A model generated the notes under the pieces. It searched no databases. It was not told the DNA's origin and saw nothing but the letters and a program-made list of their open reading frames with translations. A program made the position numbers and the translations under genes. A DNA stretch of 26,963 bases from IMG/VR virus record IMGVR_UViG_3300006805_000128, positions 1-26,963 of that record. One strand, given 5' to 3'. This document shows positions 7,789-13,172 of this stretch, piece after piece (position 1 is the first letter of the stretch; each line of letters begins with the position of its first letter). The stretch comes from a virus.

Positions 7789-7989
7789 ATGTTCAACTCT
7801 AAACTAAACGAAGCATTCATACAGAAGCAGATTCAGCGAGAGTTAGAGATGGAACGGCAACGTGAGAAAACCAAGAAGAAGTTTGCCGAAGCTCAAAAAG
7901 CTAACGCCAAACTTAATGAGGCGATACAGGATATAACTACCATGAAGATTTACTGGGCTGTTGGTGGCAAGAATGGAGCGAACTCATGA
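7789..7989 (+). CDS. Small charged coiled-coil protein in lysis module
   Basis: 66 aa. ATG 7789 is chosen because AGGAG lies eight bases upstream; the longer reading from 7756 lacks a comparable SD. Residues 10-45 are almost entirely charged helix (Q-R-E-L-E-M-E-R-Q-R-E-K-T-K-K-K), followed by a short C-terminal hydrophobic patch near K-I-Y-W-A-V. It has no membrane segment and overlaps the next gene as ATGA. Family unknown; its place between two membrane proteins suggests it bridges or regulates them. Confidence 0.55.
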   Translation: MFNSKLNEAFIQKQIQRELEMERQREKTKKKFAEAQKANAKLNEAIQDITTMKIYWAVGGKNGANS

Positions 7990-8390
7990 TACCGTTTTGG
8001 GGTGCAGTCCTAGCTATGACTTTGCTAGTTATTCGTGGTTTATCTTTTCGGTTATTGGCAAGAGTATTTAATCAGCAAGTTCAGCTGTTGAAGCTACCGA
8101 TAGACCCTGATGTTTTTAAGTTGCGTTTGAGACTTCATTATATGGTTATCGGTTCGATAGTGTTTAGTGCTTTACCAGTTATTATAGACATTGCAATTGT
8201 CCTAGGTTTTTTCGGTTGGAGAGAACTTGTTAGCAATATTTTCTTGTGGGCTGGTTATTTAATGAATAACGCCTTGGCAGTTTACTTGTTTGCGTATCTG
8301 ATATACTCCATCTATAGGCTCGCAGACGATAGCGAAGATGAGCTAGAAGTCTTAGAGCGTAGGCAAATCGAAACTAAGAAAAGGAGATAG
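7986..8390 (+). CDS. Polytopic membrane protein, holin candidate
   Basis: 134 aa with GGAG seven bases before ATG 7986. Hydrophobic segments lie near residues 2-20, 52-76, 80-105 and possibly beyond (V-Y-L-F-A-Y-L-I-Y-S-I-Y), ending in a strongly charged tail (E-D-E-L-E-V-L-E-R-R followed by K-K-R-R). Multi-span topology, charged C-terminus and position directly before the endolysin make it the best holin candidate here. No holin family signature was recognised, so the call rests on topology and context. Confidence 0.55.
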   Translation: MIPFWGAVLAMTLLVIRGLSFRLLARVFNQQVQLLKLPIDPDVFKLRLRLHYMVIGSIVFSALPVIIDIAIVLGFFGWRELVSNIFLWAGYLMNNALAVYLFAYLIYSIYRLADDSEDELEVLERRQIETKKRR

Positions 8391-8392
8391 TC

Positions 8393-9190
8393 ATGGCTTA
8401 CCCAGTAACCTCACCGAAGCAGAAAACATCAGGTTGGCGTACTAAGGACAGACCTACTCACACTGGTACAGACTTTGGCTGGTATGTCGGTGGTGTAACT
8501 TACCCTCGAGATGTTTTTGCTATCTCAGACGGTACAGCTAAGACAGGCTCAGAGAGTCGAGCTGGCAATTACGTCAACCTCTACTCAGGCAACAAGCGAT
8601 GGCTCTATGGACACTTAGCTAGTATCTCAGTCAGAAACGGTCAGGCAGTTAAGGCAGGTCAGAAACTAGGTGTTATGGGTCAGACTGGCAATGCACAGGG
8701 AGTGCATCTTCACTTGAGCCTATATATAAACGGTGTAGAATCTAACCCAGAGTTGCATATAACTAACTCACCAGTTAAAAAGGAGGTCAACGTGGGAGTA
8801 ATAACAAAAGAACTAGAGCAAGTCATGGCTATCATAGCTACAGGTGGTAAGCCTGGCAGAAACTACAACTATCGGTTCACAGGTAAAGAAGCCAACCAGA
8901 CAAATGTGCAAGCCTTAGCACAGTTCTGGCAAACTCAGGCTAATGCACCGTCAGGGCTTCAAGGTATCAATAATGGTCTTAAAGCTACATTGTCTGCGAA
9001 AGACAAAGAACTAGCAGCACTCAAAAAAGCAATTGCTGATGATAAGATTGAAGATGCTAAAGTCCTAGCTAAGTTAGCTAAACTCGAGGCTCAGTCGGAC
9101 AAAGCCGAAGCTGATGCTAAAGAGCATGAGAAAGTTAAGAGTGGTTTCGTTGATGCTTTGCTGGATATTTTTAACAAGTTCAAGAAATGA
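8393..9190 (+). CDS. Endolysin: M23-type peptidase with C-terminal helical domain
   Basis: 265 aa; SD AAGGAG six bases before ATG 8393. The N-terminal half is a LytM/M23 zinc metallopeptidase. H23 and D27 form the H-x3-D motif (T-H-T-G-T-D-F-G), H74 lies in L-Y-G-H-L, and H105/H107 form the H-x-H motif (V-H-L-H-L). These enzymes cut peptide cross-bridges or stems of peptidoglycan. There is no signal peptide, so export needs a holin. Residues 134-265 form a second unit whose second half (about 185-255) is a charged coiled coil. A very strong internal SD plus in-frame GTG at 8792 could yield this unit alone. Substrate bond and wall-binding partner are not predictable. Confidence 0.85.
   Translation: MAYPVTSPKQKTSGWRTKDRPTHTGTDFGWYVGGVTYPRDVFAISDGTAKTGSESRAGNYVNLYSGNKRWLYGHLASISVRNGQAVKAGQKLGVMGQTGNAQGVHLHLSLYINGVESNPELHITNSPVKKEVNVGVITKELEQVMAIIATGGKPGRNYNYRFTGKEANQTNVQALAQFWQTQANAPSGLQGINNGLKATLSAKDKELAALKKAIADDKIEDAKVLAKLAKLEAQSDKAEADAKEHEKVKSGFVDALLDIFNKFKK
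8781..8794 (+). promoter_or_regulatory. Internal SD and GTG start inside endolysin
   Basis: AGGAGG (8781-8786), preceded by a run of A, stands five bases before an in-frame GTG (8792-8794, codon 134), exactly after the peptidase domain. It would give a 132-aa product of the C-terminal helical unit. The same bases encode K-K-E, so a chance SD is the alternative. Confidence 0.5.
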
Positions 9191-9240
9191 AGTGGGAAGA
9201 TAGAGTTCGTAATAAGGTATTAAAAAGGAGATGGTTATGA
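9187..9240 (+). CDS. 17-codon micro-ORF bridging endolysin and Acb2-like gene
   Basis: ATG 9187 overlaps the endolysin stop as ATGA, and its own TGA (9238-9240) overlaps the next ATG (9237), again as ATGA. The peptide is basic (ends K-R-R-W-L). Its last codons contain the SD for the next gene. No distinct SD of its own is seen beyond coupling. It may only be a translational bridge. Confidence 0.3.
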   Translation: MKWEDRVRNKVLKRRWL

Positions 9241-9241
9241 G
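9226..9241 (+). repeat. 16-bp direct repeat, copy 1 (SD plus start codon)
   Basis: AGGAGATGGTTATGAG covers the SD and ATG of the Acb2-like gene. An identical copy covers the SD and ATG of the next gene at 9547-9562. The two copies delimit a cassette of 321 bp containing exactly one gene. Confidence 0.8.
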
Positions 9242-9548
9242 GACCAATGTTATATCAGATTTTAAAACAGTAGAGGGTAATCCGACAGGTGGAGAATCGA
9301 AATTACCAGATAGTACAACTATTAAATGGCAAGAAGGTATTGTAGAAGGTCAGCAGAATGGTGCTTTTATTGAAGATGTTATTACTGCTGCAATTCAAAG
9401 ACTAGAGTTTTTTAATAATTCAAAATTTCGATGTCGTGAAAATAGCGTAGTCATTACTAAGCTTGAAGAAGCTTTAATGTGGTTAAATTATCGAACCGCA
9501 AATCGAACTGCTCAAGATGTTGAGAACACATATAAAACACATAAATAG
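9237..9548 (+). CDS. Predicted Acb2/Tad1-like cyclic-nucleotide sponge (anti-CBASS/anti-Thoeris)
   Basis: 103 aa; ATG 9237 is preferred over 9231 because the SD AGGAG abuts 9231. The second half has the signature helical hairpin of the Acb2/Tad1 family: I-E-D-V-I-T-A-A-I-Q-R-L-E-F-F (45-59), then N-S-K-F-R-C-R-E-N-S (61-70), V-I-T-K-L-E-E-A-L-M-W-L (72-83) and N-Y-R-T-A-N-R (84-90). The front half holds the W-Q-E-G-I-V-E strand-turn region that precedes the hairpin in many phage members. Characterised relatives are small oligomers that bind cyclic oligonucleotides (Acb2) or gcADPR (Tad1) and so block CBASS or Thoeris signalling. Family recognition is from memory; ligand and activity are inferred. 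It is a single-gene cassette between direct repeats in the lysis module. Confidence 0.7.
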   Translation: MRTNVISDFKTVEGNPTGGESKLPDSTTIKWQEGIVEGQQNGAFIEDVITAAIQRLEFFNNSKFRCRENSVVITKLEEALMWLNYRTANRTAQDVENTYKTHK

Positions 9549-9562
9549 GAGATGGTTATGAG
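9547..9562 (+). repeat. 16-bp direct repeat, copy 2
   Basis: Identical to 9226-9241, again spanning SD (AGGAG) and ATG, here of the membrane protein at 9558. Recombination between the copies would remove the Acb2-like gene cleanly and leave the downstream gene with the same SD-start unit. Confidence 0.8.
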
Positions 9563-9737
9563 TATTAATTTACCTAGCAAAGTACGGTTCGGGATTTATA
9601 TATTCACTGGTGTTGGTTCGCTTGTAATAGCCTACCTATCAACAGTCGGAGTTATCGGTTCAGCAGAGCTTGAGCTATGGACTGGACTATCGGCTTTTGT
9701 CAATGGATTGGCAGCACTTAACGTACGAGGTGAGTAA
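9558..9737 (+). CDS. Small two-span membrane protein, holin-like
   Basis: 59 aa from ATG 9558 (SD AGGAG six bases upstream; the ATG at 9552 lies against the SD and is rejected). Two hydrophobic segments, about residues 9-29 (F-G-I-Y-I-F-T-G-V-G-S-L-V-I-A-Y-L) and 36-55 (L-W-T-G-L-S-A-F-V-N-G-L-A-A-L-N), flank a short loop with A-E-L-E-L-W. This pattern matches small membrane proteins that follow the endolysin in many actinobacteriophages and are listed as holins there. Together with those at 7539 and 7986 there are three candidates for the membrane-permeabilising step. Confidence 0.6.
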   Translation: MSINLPSKVRFGIYIFTGVGSLVIAYLSTVGVIGSAELELWTGLSAFVNGLAALNVRGE

Positions 9738-9805
9738 TGGAAAACCCAGACGATCAATTAGCTGAGTACATGCAAAATGAGGGCTGGCAACTAAGTTTCG
9801 TATGA
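9737..9805 (+). CDS. 22-aa terminal ORF of rightward late operon
   Basis: Starts at the TAATG overlap with the preceding stop, with GAGG about nine bases upstream. It encodes a short acidic peptide beginning M-E-N-P-D-D-Q-L-A-E-Y and ending at TGA 9803-9805. It runs 15 bases into the 3' end of the convergent gene at 9791, so the two operons meet with overlapping coding ends. Function unknown; small enough that chance cannot be excluded. Confidence 0.4.
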   Translation: MENPDDQLAEYMQNEGWQLSFV

Positions 9806-10159
9806 ACGAGCTTCTTCTAGGGTCAATTCGCCCTCTTTGATACGATCATGAACATCTTTCAGGAACTCAACACGCTCCGACCAATCAACCTTAGTGGGGG
9901 TATTGGTTCTAAGTAGCATCTCAAATTCTAAATCGCCTAGTATTAATTCACGGAACTTATATTTACCGTCTTTACCTTGATCTAATTCGTTATGATGCTT
10001 GCGACACAACGGCACAATACATCTTAAATCGGTAACGGTAGCTGCTGCATGTTGATATAAATGAGCAGGGTCTACATTAGGATTACCGCACTTTACACAG
10101 GGATATAGCTTAATAATAGAGTTGGCTAATTTCTCGGCTTTAGCTCTCAGTTTCTTCAT
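9791..10159 (-). CDS. HNH-like zinc-binding nuclease next to RusA
   Basis: 122 aa when started at ATG 10159, chosen because GGAGG lies 12 bases upstream and overlap with rusA drops to 20 bases. C21-x2-C24 (C-V-K-C-G), V-D-P-A-H33 and C52-R-K-H55-H56 make a zinc-coordinated HNH core, and the D-P-A-H-L and V-P-L-C-R-K-H-H spacing is that of small phage HNH proteins. The last 50 residues are charged helices. Partnership with the resolvase suggests a role in recombination or DNA processing; unlike the other two HNH genes it lacks the Y-G-G-R-G homing signature and shares an operon, so it is probably a resident gene. It is the last gene of the leftward operon. Confidence 0.65.
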   Translation of the reverse strand: MKKLRAKAEKLANSIIKLYPCVKCGNPNVDPAHLYQHAAATVTDLRCIVPLCRKHHNELDQGKDGKYKFRELILGDLEFEMLLRTNTPTKVDWSERVEFLKDVHDRIKEGELTLEEARSYET

Positions 10160-10529
10160 AAGTGATTGAACCCTCCCTAGCCCAGTACTTAGATACACGA
10201 CAATCATAAATCATACAATCATCGGCATCAAACATTTTGAATATTGCATCAAAGAAAGATTTTAGTAAATTATCAACATCAGGCTTCTGCTGGTGTGGCT
10301 CTCCGTCCATCTTATTTTTCTTCTTTTCGCTCCATGACTTAGGCATCGGCATATCAAAACGTATACTGATATTGTTAGTTTTAACACCCCCTTGCCAATC
10401 AGCTCTTAGTTCGTCCGCAAACTCCCTATATCTAACAACAACAGATCGTTTATTCCATTTGTCGCTTTGAGTCTGTCTAGGCTTACCCATTGGTATGATC
10501 TTAATCGTTTGATTCAACGACATTCCCAT
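10140..10529 (-). CDS. rusA: RusA-family Holliday junction resolvase
   Basis: 129 aa. The family pattern is clear: P-M-G-K-P-R-Q-T near residue 13, R-Y-R-E-F-A-D-E-L-R at 33-42, then K-P-D84-V-D86-N-L-L-K-x-x-x-D94-A, giving the acidic residues that bind metal, and a final lysine in V-S-K-Y-W. RusA dimers cleave four-way junctions, here probably resolving concatemers or recombination intermediates produced with the ERF/YqaJ pair of the same operon. AGGTGG lies nine bases before ATG 10529; a second ATG two codons later is possible. It overlaps the upstream transglycosylase by 16 bases and the downstream HNH gene by 20. Confidence 0.88.
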   Translation of the reverse strand: MGMSLNQTIKIIPMGKPRQTQSDKWNKRSVVVRYREFADELRADWQGGVKTNNISIRFDMPMPKSWSEKKKNKMDGEPHQQKPDVDNLLKSFFDAIFKMFDADDCMIYDCRVSKYWAREGSITYEETES

Positions 10530-11026
10530 TCGCTAGCACCACCTACGCTAAATGCATAAGCTGCCACTCTAGCGTTATGATCTGCATTAAAAACATCTAG
10601 TCCACTAAGTCCGGCTTTACGCTGATACCTAGAAAAAGTTTCTGGCAAGAATTGGAAAAGCCCACTCGGATTGCCTCCTCCTGCATAGTAGCCTTTGTTA
10701 ATCGATGATGGATTGAGCGTACTTTCGCAACGTGCGACTCTTAGCATTGTTGCTGGACTTACTCCGTAATGATTAGCCCACTTAACTATTAAACTCTCTA
10801 CAGAACCACTCGCATTACTCGTTTGCGTGTCTTGTGTTGGCTTTTTAGGCTCAGACCTGACAACCTTAGCACTTGCCAATGCAACAGGCTTAAAATCGCC
10901 CTGTTCGATTACTGTAGCCTTTGTCGATGTGCGTTCTAATGGTTGCTCGATTTCCGGTGTTAGTTGTGTTTGTGGAGTTAAGCTAACCGTTAAGGCTAGC
11001 AAAGTTGCTCCGATGATTGTTTTCAT
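10514..11026 (-). CDS. Secreted SLT-type lytic transglycosylase/lysozyme-like protein
   Basis: 170 aa. Residues 1-20 (M-K-T-I-I-G-A-T-L-L-A-L-T-V-S-L) look like a signal peptide, followed by a P/T/Q/K-rich linker to about 73. Residues 74-170 form a goose-lysozyme-like SLT domain: catalytic E101 in V-A-R-C-E-S, N-P-S-S-I-N, then S-G-L-F-Q-F-L-P-E-T-F and a terminal A-A-Y-A-F-S-x-G-G-x-x-E-W-E-C. C100 and C169 could form a disulphide once exported. It cuts glycan strands. It is not in the lysis module but on the opposite strand, in the early operon beside rusA, so it would be exported during infection. No strong SD is visible before ATG 11026. Confidence 0.8.
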   Translation of the reverse strand: MKTIIGATLLALTVSLTPQTQLTPEIEQPLERTSTKATVIEQGDFKPVALASAKVVRSEPKKPTQDTQTSNASGSVESLIVKWANHYGVSPATMLRVARCESTLNPSSINKGYYAGGGNPSGLFQFLPETFSRYQRKAGLSGLDVFNADHNARVAAYAFSVGGASEWECR

Positions 11027-11031
11027 AATGA

Positions 11032-11367
11032 TTATTTAATAGATTTGATAAGCAATGCTATCGCAGCTATTAACGATGCTAAACTTAGCACGTCATTTAA
11101 CGTAAGTCTAGGAATACCGAGGTAAATCGATACTGCTACTAGAGCTATGATTAGTGCTATTGAGCCGAAGCGTATAGCTGTTTGTTTGATGTTTTTTGTA
11201 TTTCGTTTAGTCATTTTATGACCTTTCTTTTTAGTTATTTTTGTTTTAGCTTTTTGAGCTGATTTAATACTATCACGCTTACGTTTAGTTGTCAAGTGTG
11301 ACTTTATATTGAATGGCATTTGCTCGTAAAACAGAGGGTAATTCTCTAAGAACTGTGTGCGTACCAT
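11032..11367 (-). CDS. Membrane protein with basic N-terminal extension; nested start at 11214
   Basis: 111 aa from ATG 11367, whose SD AAGGAG lies five bases upstream at the junction with the preceding gene. Residues 1-60 are basic (K/R runs); residues 66-110 hold two membrane spans (F-G-S-I-A-L-I-I-A-L-V-A-V and L-A-S-L-I-A-A-I-A-L-L). Inside it, ATG 11214 has its own SD (AAGAAAGG) and an internal promoter at 11267-11295, so a 60-aa membrane-only protein (11032-11214) is probably also made. The basic extension could be a real domain or simply translated leader. Function unknown. Confidence 0.55.
   Translation of the reverse strand: MVRTQFLENYPLFYEQMPFNIKSHLTTKRKRDSIKSAQKAKTKITKKKGHKMTKRNTKNIKQTAIRFGSIALIIALVAVSIYLGIPRLTLNDVLSLASLIAAIALLIKSIK
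11267..11295 (-). promoter_or_regulatory. Promoter inside gene 11032-11367
   Basis: On the minus strand TTGACA (11290-11295, perfect -35) is 17 bases from TAGTAT (11267-11272, -10). The expected start near 11260 precedes ATG 11214 with its SD AAGAAAGG. It would drive the short membrane protein, the transglycosylase, rusA and the HNH gene separately from the upstream operon. Confidence 0.6.
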
Positions 11368-11369
11368 GA

Positions 11370-11606
11370 TCACTCCTTATTCAAGTGGATATACCGAAGT
11401 CCTAATCCACCGTTTAATGCGAATAAAATCGTGCCGAAGAACGCATAGCCATCGCCACCATCAAGCAAGATGCCTAGTGTGGCGAACCCTGCTAGGATAA
11501 CTGATAGCCATGAGATTAGCTTTAGTCCGTTCTCAGTCTGCTTGTAGTCTTTACTTGCTCTAATAGCTTTCATTTCTTGTTTCTTGCATACGTTACAGTT
11601 GTTCAT
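11370..11606 (-). CDS. Small membrane protein with N-terminal CxxC
   Basis: 78 aa starting at the ATGA overlap (11606) with the preceding gene. Begins M-N-N-C-N-V-C-K-K, a possible metal-binding or redox pair, then a charged stretch and two hydrophobic segments (about 28-48 and 55-70: G-T-I-L-F-A-L-N-G-G-L-G-L). No family recognised. It is one of four consecutive or nearby leftward genes for tiny membrane proteins, which suggests envelope remodelling or exclusion functions but does not show it. Confidence 0.6.
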   Translation of the reverse strand: MNNCNVCKKQEMKAIRASKDYKQTENGLKLISWLSVILAGFATLGILLDGGDGYAFFGTILFALNGGLGLRYIHLNKE

Positions 11607-11619
11607 AACTCACTCCTTA
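11601..11619 (-). repeat. 19-bp direct repeat (gene junction), copy A
   Basis: On the minus strand TAAGGAGTGAGTTATGAAC: SD, stop and start of the junction between genes 11603-11875 and 11370-11606. Identical to 11964-11982. Confidence 0.75.
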
Positions 11620-11875
11620 ATTGTTTAATACGTTCATCTCTAGCTTTACCTAGATAACTACTAGCTACTAGATTGGCTGAGTGCGTCACTTCGCTGATTA
11701 GTTTCCACTCATCAATCCGAGCCTCATTGATTAGAGATTGAATAGCCTGTTTAGCCTCCATAATATCGAAGTCTGTCATCACTACACCAGTAGGCTTTCC
11801 AGATGGGTTATATGTCTTAGTGTGGTCTGGATTATAGAATATGGTGTCTAGGTTATCTGATTTAAAGCCAGCCAT
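11603..11875 (-). CDS. Unknown 90-aa soluble protein
   Basis: SD AGGAG precedes ATG 11875. The first 35 residues contain N/D/T/P-rich loops; residues 36-80 look helical (M-E-A-K-Q-A-I-Q-S-L-I-N-E-A). It ends in L-R-S-E-L, the same five residues as the product of 11966-12406, because both genes end in the same SD-stop-start unit. No family recognised and no membrane segment. Confidence 0.6.
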   Translation of the reverse strand: MAGFKSDNLDTIFYNPDHTKTYNPSGKPTGVVMTDFDIMEAKQAIQSLINEARIDEWKLISEVTHSANLVASSYLGKARDERIKQLRSEL

Positions 11876-11969
11876 TTTTAACTCCTACTATTGCGAATGT
11901 ACATATAAATATAAGTAGCAACACTACTATCGTCATATGTAGTAGCTCAGGTATATCTTTATCGTTCAT
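11862..11969 (-). CDS. 35-aa single-span membrane peptide
   Basis: ATG 11969 overlaps the upstream stop (ATGA) and has the SD AAGGAG within the 19-bp repeat. A short acidic N-terminus (M-N-D-K-D-I-P-E-L-L) is followed by one strongly hydrophobic segment, about residues 12-30 (M-T-I-V-V-L-L-L-I-F-I-C-T-F-A-I-V-G-V). It ends at TAA 11862-11864, inside the start of the next gene, whose SD lies in its 3' part. SD, coupling and a clean membrane span support a real gene despite the length. Function unknown. Confidence 0.6.
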   Translation of the reverse strand: MNDKDIPELLHMTIVVLLLIFICTFAIVGVKNGWL

Positions 11970-11982
11970 AACTCACTCCTTA
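11964..11982 (-). repeat. 19-bp direct repeat (gene junction), copy B
   Basis: Identical to 11601-11619; forms the SD, stop and start between genes 11966-12406 and 11862-11969. The two copies bracket a two-gene unit of 363 bp. Confidence 0.75.
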
Positions 11983-12406
11983 GTTTTTTAATGGCTTGGT
12001 GTTGCTCCCATTTTGCATGCTCTATTGCAGACCTATAACCACCACACCATTTGCATAATCGTGTTCCTCTGTCGCTTTCAAAATCACACCATATACCCTC
12101 TACCCCACCAATAACAACTTCCTCAACGATACACAGCACCTCATTAACTCTCTTATCGATGTGGGCTTGGATGGCTTGTTCGGCTTCGGCTTCAAGCTTA
12201 GCTTCTCTTACAGCACTCTCTCTGTCTTGGAGTATTAGATTCAGAACAGCATTTACTTGGTTGTCATGCACTGTGCTATCGTTTTCTACTTCTTGTGCAT
12301 TATGTGTATACCAGCAAGTCTTATCATCGTTTTTGCAGACACAAGCACCAATGATATGTTTTATATCTTCTCTAGTTGTATCGTTGTTATTCTTCATTTC
12401 GTTCAT
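11966..12406 (-). CDS. Unknown acidic protein with CxWC motif
   Basis: 146 aa, ATGA overlap with the preceding small membrane gene. The central part (about 60-95) is an E/A/K/Q-rich helix (E-A-K-L-E-A-E-A-E-Q-A-I-Q-A-H). The C-terminal part has G-I-W-C-D-F-E-S-D-R-G-T-R-L-C-K-W-C-G-G, a possible zinc-binding knuckle, and it ends L-R-S-E-L. More cysteines occur near residues 22-31 (C-V-C and T-C-W). A structural zinc site is plausible; no function can be assigned. Confidence 0.6.
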   Translation of the reverse strand: MNEMKNNNDTTREDIKHIIGACVCKNDDKTCWYTHNAQEVENDSTVHDNQVNAVLNLILQDRESAVREAKLEAEAEQAIQAHIDKRVNEVLCIVEEVVIGGVEGIWCDFESDRGTRLCKWCGGYRSAIEHAKWEQHQAIKKLRSEL

Positions 12407-12579
12407 TTTGACCTCTTTGTTGCCATTAAAACTATTGATGTAAGTATCGAGAATAAGCCTATTGTTGCAACTAAAATTACGAATGTGTTAGTTGGGTTTA
12501 AGTATATTAAAACTACCCAGCTAGGTACGGCTAGAAATATAGATATAAAGAATATCCAGATTTTTAATTCATCGCTCAT
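12403..12579 (-). CDS. 58-aa two-span membrane protein
   Basis: ATG 12579 overlaps the upstream stop as TAATG, with SD AAAGAGG upstream; its TGA overlaps the next start. After M-S-D-E-L-K-I-W there are two hydrophobic segments, about residues 7-26 (I-F-F-I-S-I-F-L-A-V-P-S-W-V-V-L-I) and 33-52 (F-V-I-L-V-A-T-I-G-L-F-S-I-L), then a basic tail (A-T-K-R-S-K). Membrane topology and tight spacing argue for a real gene; family not recognised. Confidence 0.6.
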   Translation of the reverse strand: MSDELKIWIFFISIFLAVPSWVVLIYLNPTNTFVILVATIGLFSILTSIVLMATKRSK

Positions 12580-13172
12580 TACTTGTTCACCTCTTTAGGT
12601 ACATCTATACCAAGATGTCTTGCCGTGACAGTCGCCCAGTGTAGATCACCATGACTTATTTCTTGTTTACTTTCATCGGCTCTGTAACGAAACAAGGTAT
12701 ATTCGAATTCTGCGTAATCAAAGTTCCATTTATCACAAAGTTCCATGTGACCTTTTCGAGCTTCTTCGGCACTTGCCCAGCTACGAAAGTCTTGCTCTTC
12801 GCTAGATGCCATTTCGTATGGACAGCACTTGACGTTTGATTTTCTTGCCTTGAAAACCATTGTTTCATATTTACGATTGCCAGCTCCAATATCCTCAAAA
12901 CCATACTTTTTCATATAGGCAGCATCAAAATCATCGCCCTTAAGATGCTGATTTTCTTTATACCAAGTTGTTTTGTAAACGTCACCATGCACTGATGCGT
13001 GGATGCGACGAACTGACTGGTCGCTCCACAATTCGCCAATAGTCGAGACGATATAATCGCCAACATAAGTGTTTAATACGAAGCGACATTTATCGCCCAA
13101 GAGGAAGTGTCCTGCGTGGGGCATCCATACCCAGCTTGATTTTTCTGTGTTTAACTCATCTGGTTTAGTCAT
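12579..13172 (-). CDS. Conserved phage protein of unknown function
   Basis: 197 aa. The opening W-V-W-M-P-H-A-G-H-F-L-L-G-D-K-C-R-F, then N-T-Y-V-G-D-Y-I-V-S-T-I-G-E, and later R-K-Y-E-T-M-V-F-K-A and C-C-P-Y form a pattern I recall from hypothetical proteins of many actinobacterial and other phages, for which no function is known. Conserved His/Cys pairs could bind metal, but this is not established. A further segment, G-H-M-E-L-C-D-K-W, also matches that pattern. It sits in the early leftward operon between a KGG-like protein and a small membrane protein. Confidence 0.6.
   Translation of the reverse strand: MTKPDELNTEKSSWVWMPHAGHFLLGDKCRFVLNTYVGDYIVSTIGELWSDQSVRRIHASVHGDVYKTTWYKENQHLKGDDFDAAYMKKYGFEDIGAGNRKYETMVFKARKSNVKCCPYEMASSEEQDFRSWASAEEARKGHMELCDKWNFDYAEFEYTLFRYRADESKQEISHGDLHWATVTARHLGIDVPKEVNK

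Noticed and set aside
12051-12598. Plus-strand ORFs with hydrophobic stretches around 12.05-12.6 kb
   Set aside because: They lie opposite well-supported, SD-led, coupled leftward genes and have no SD of their own.
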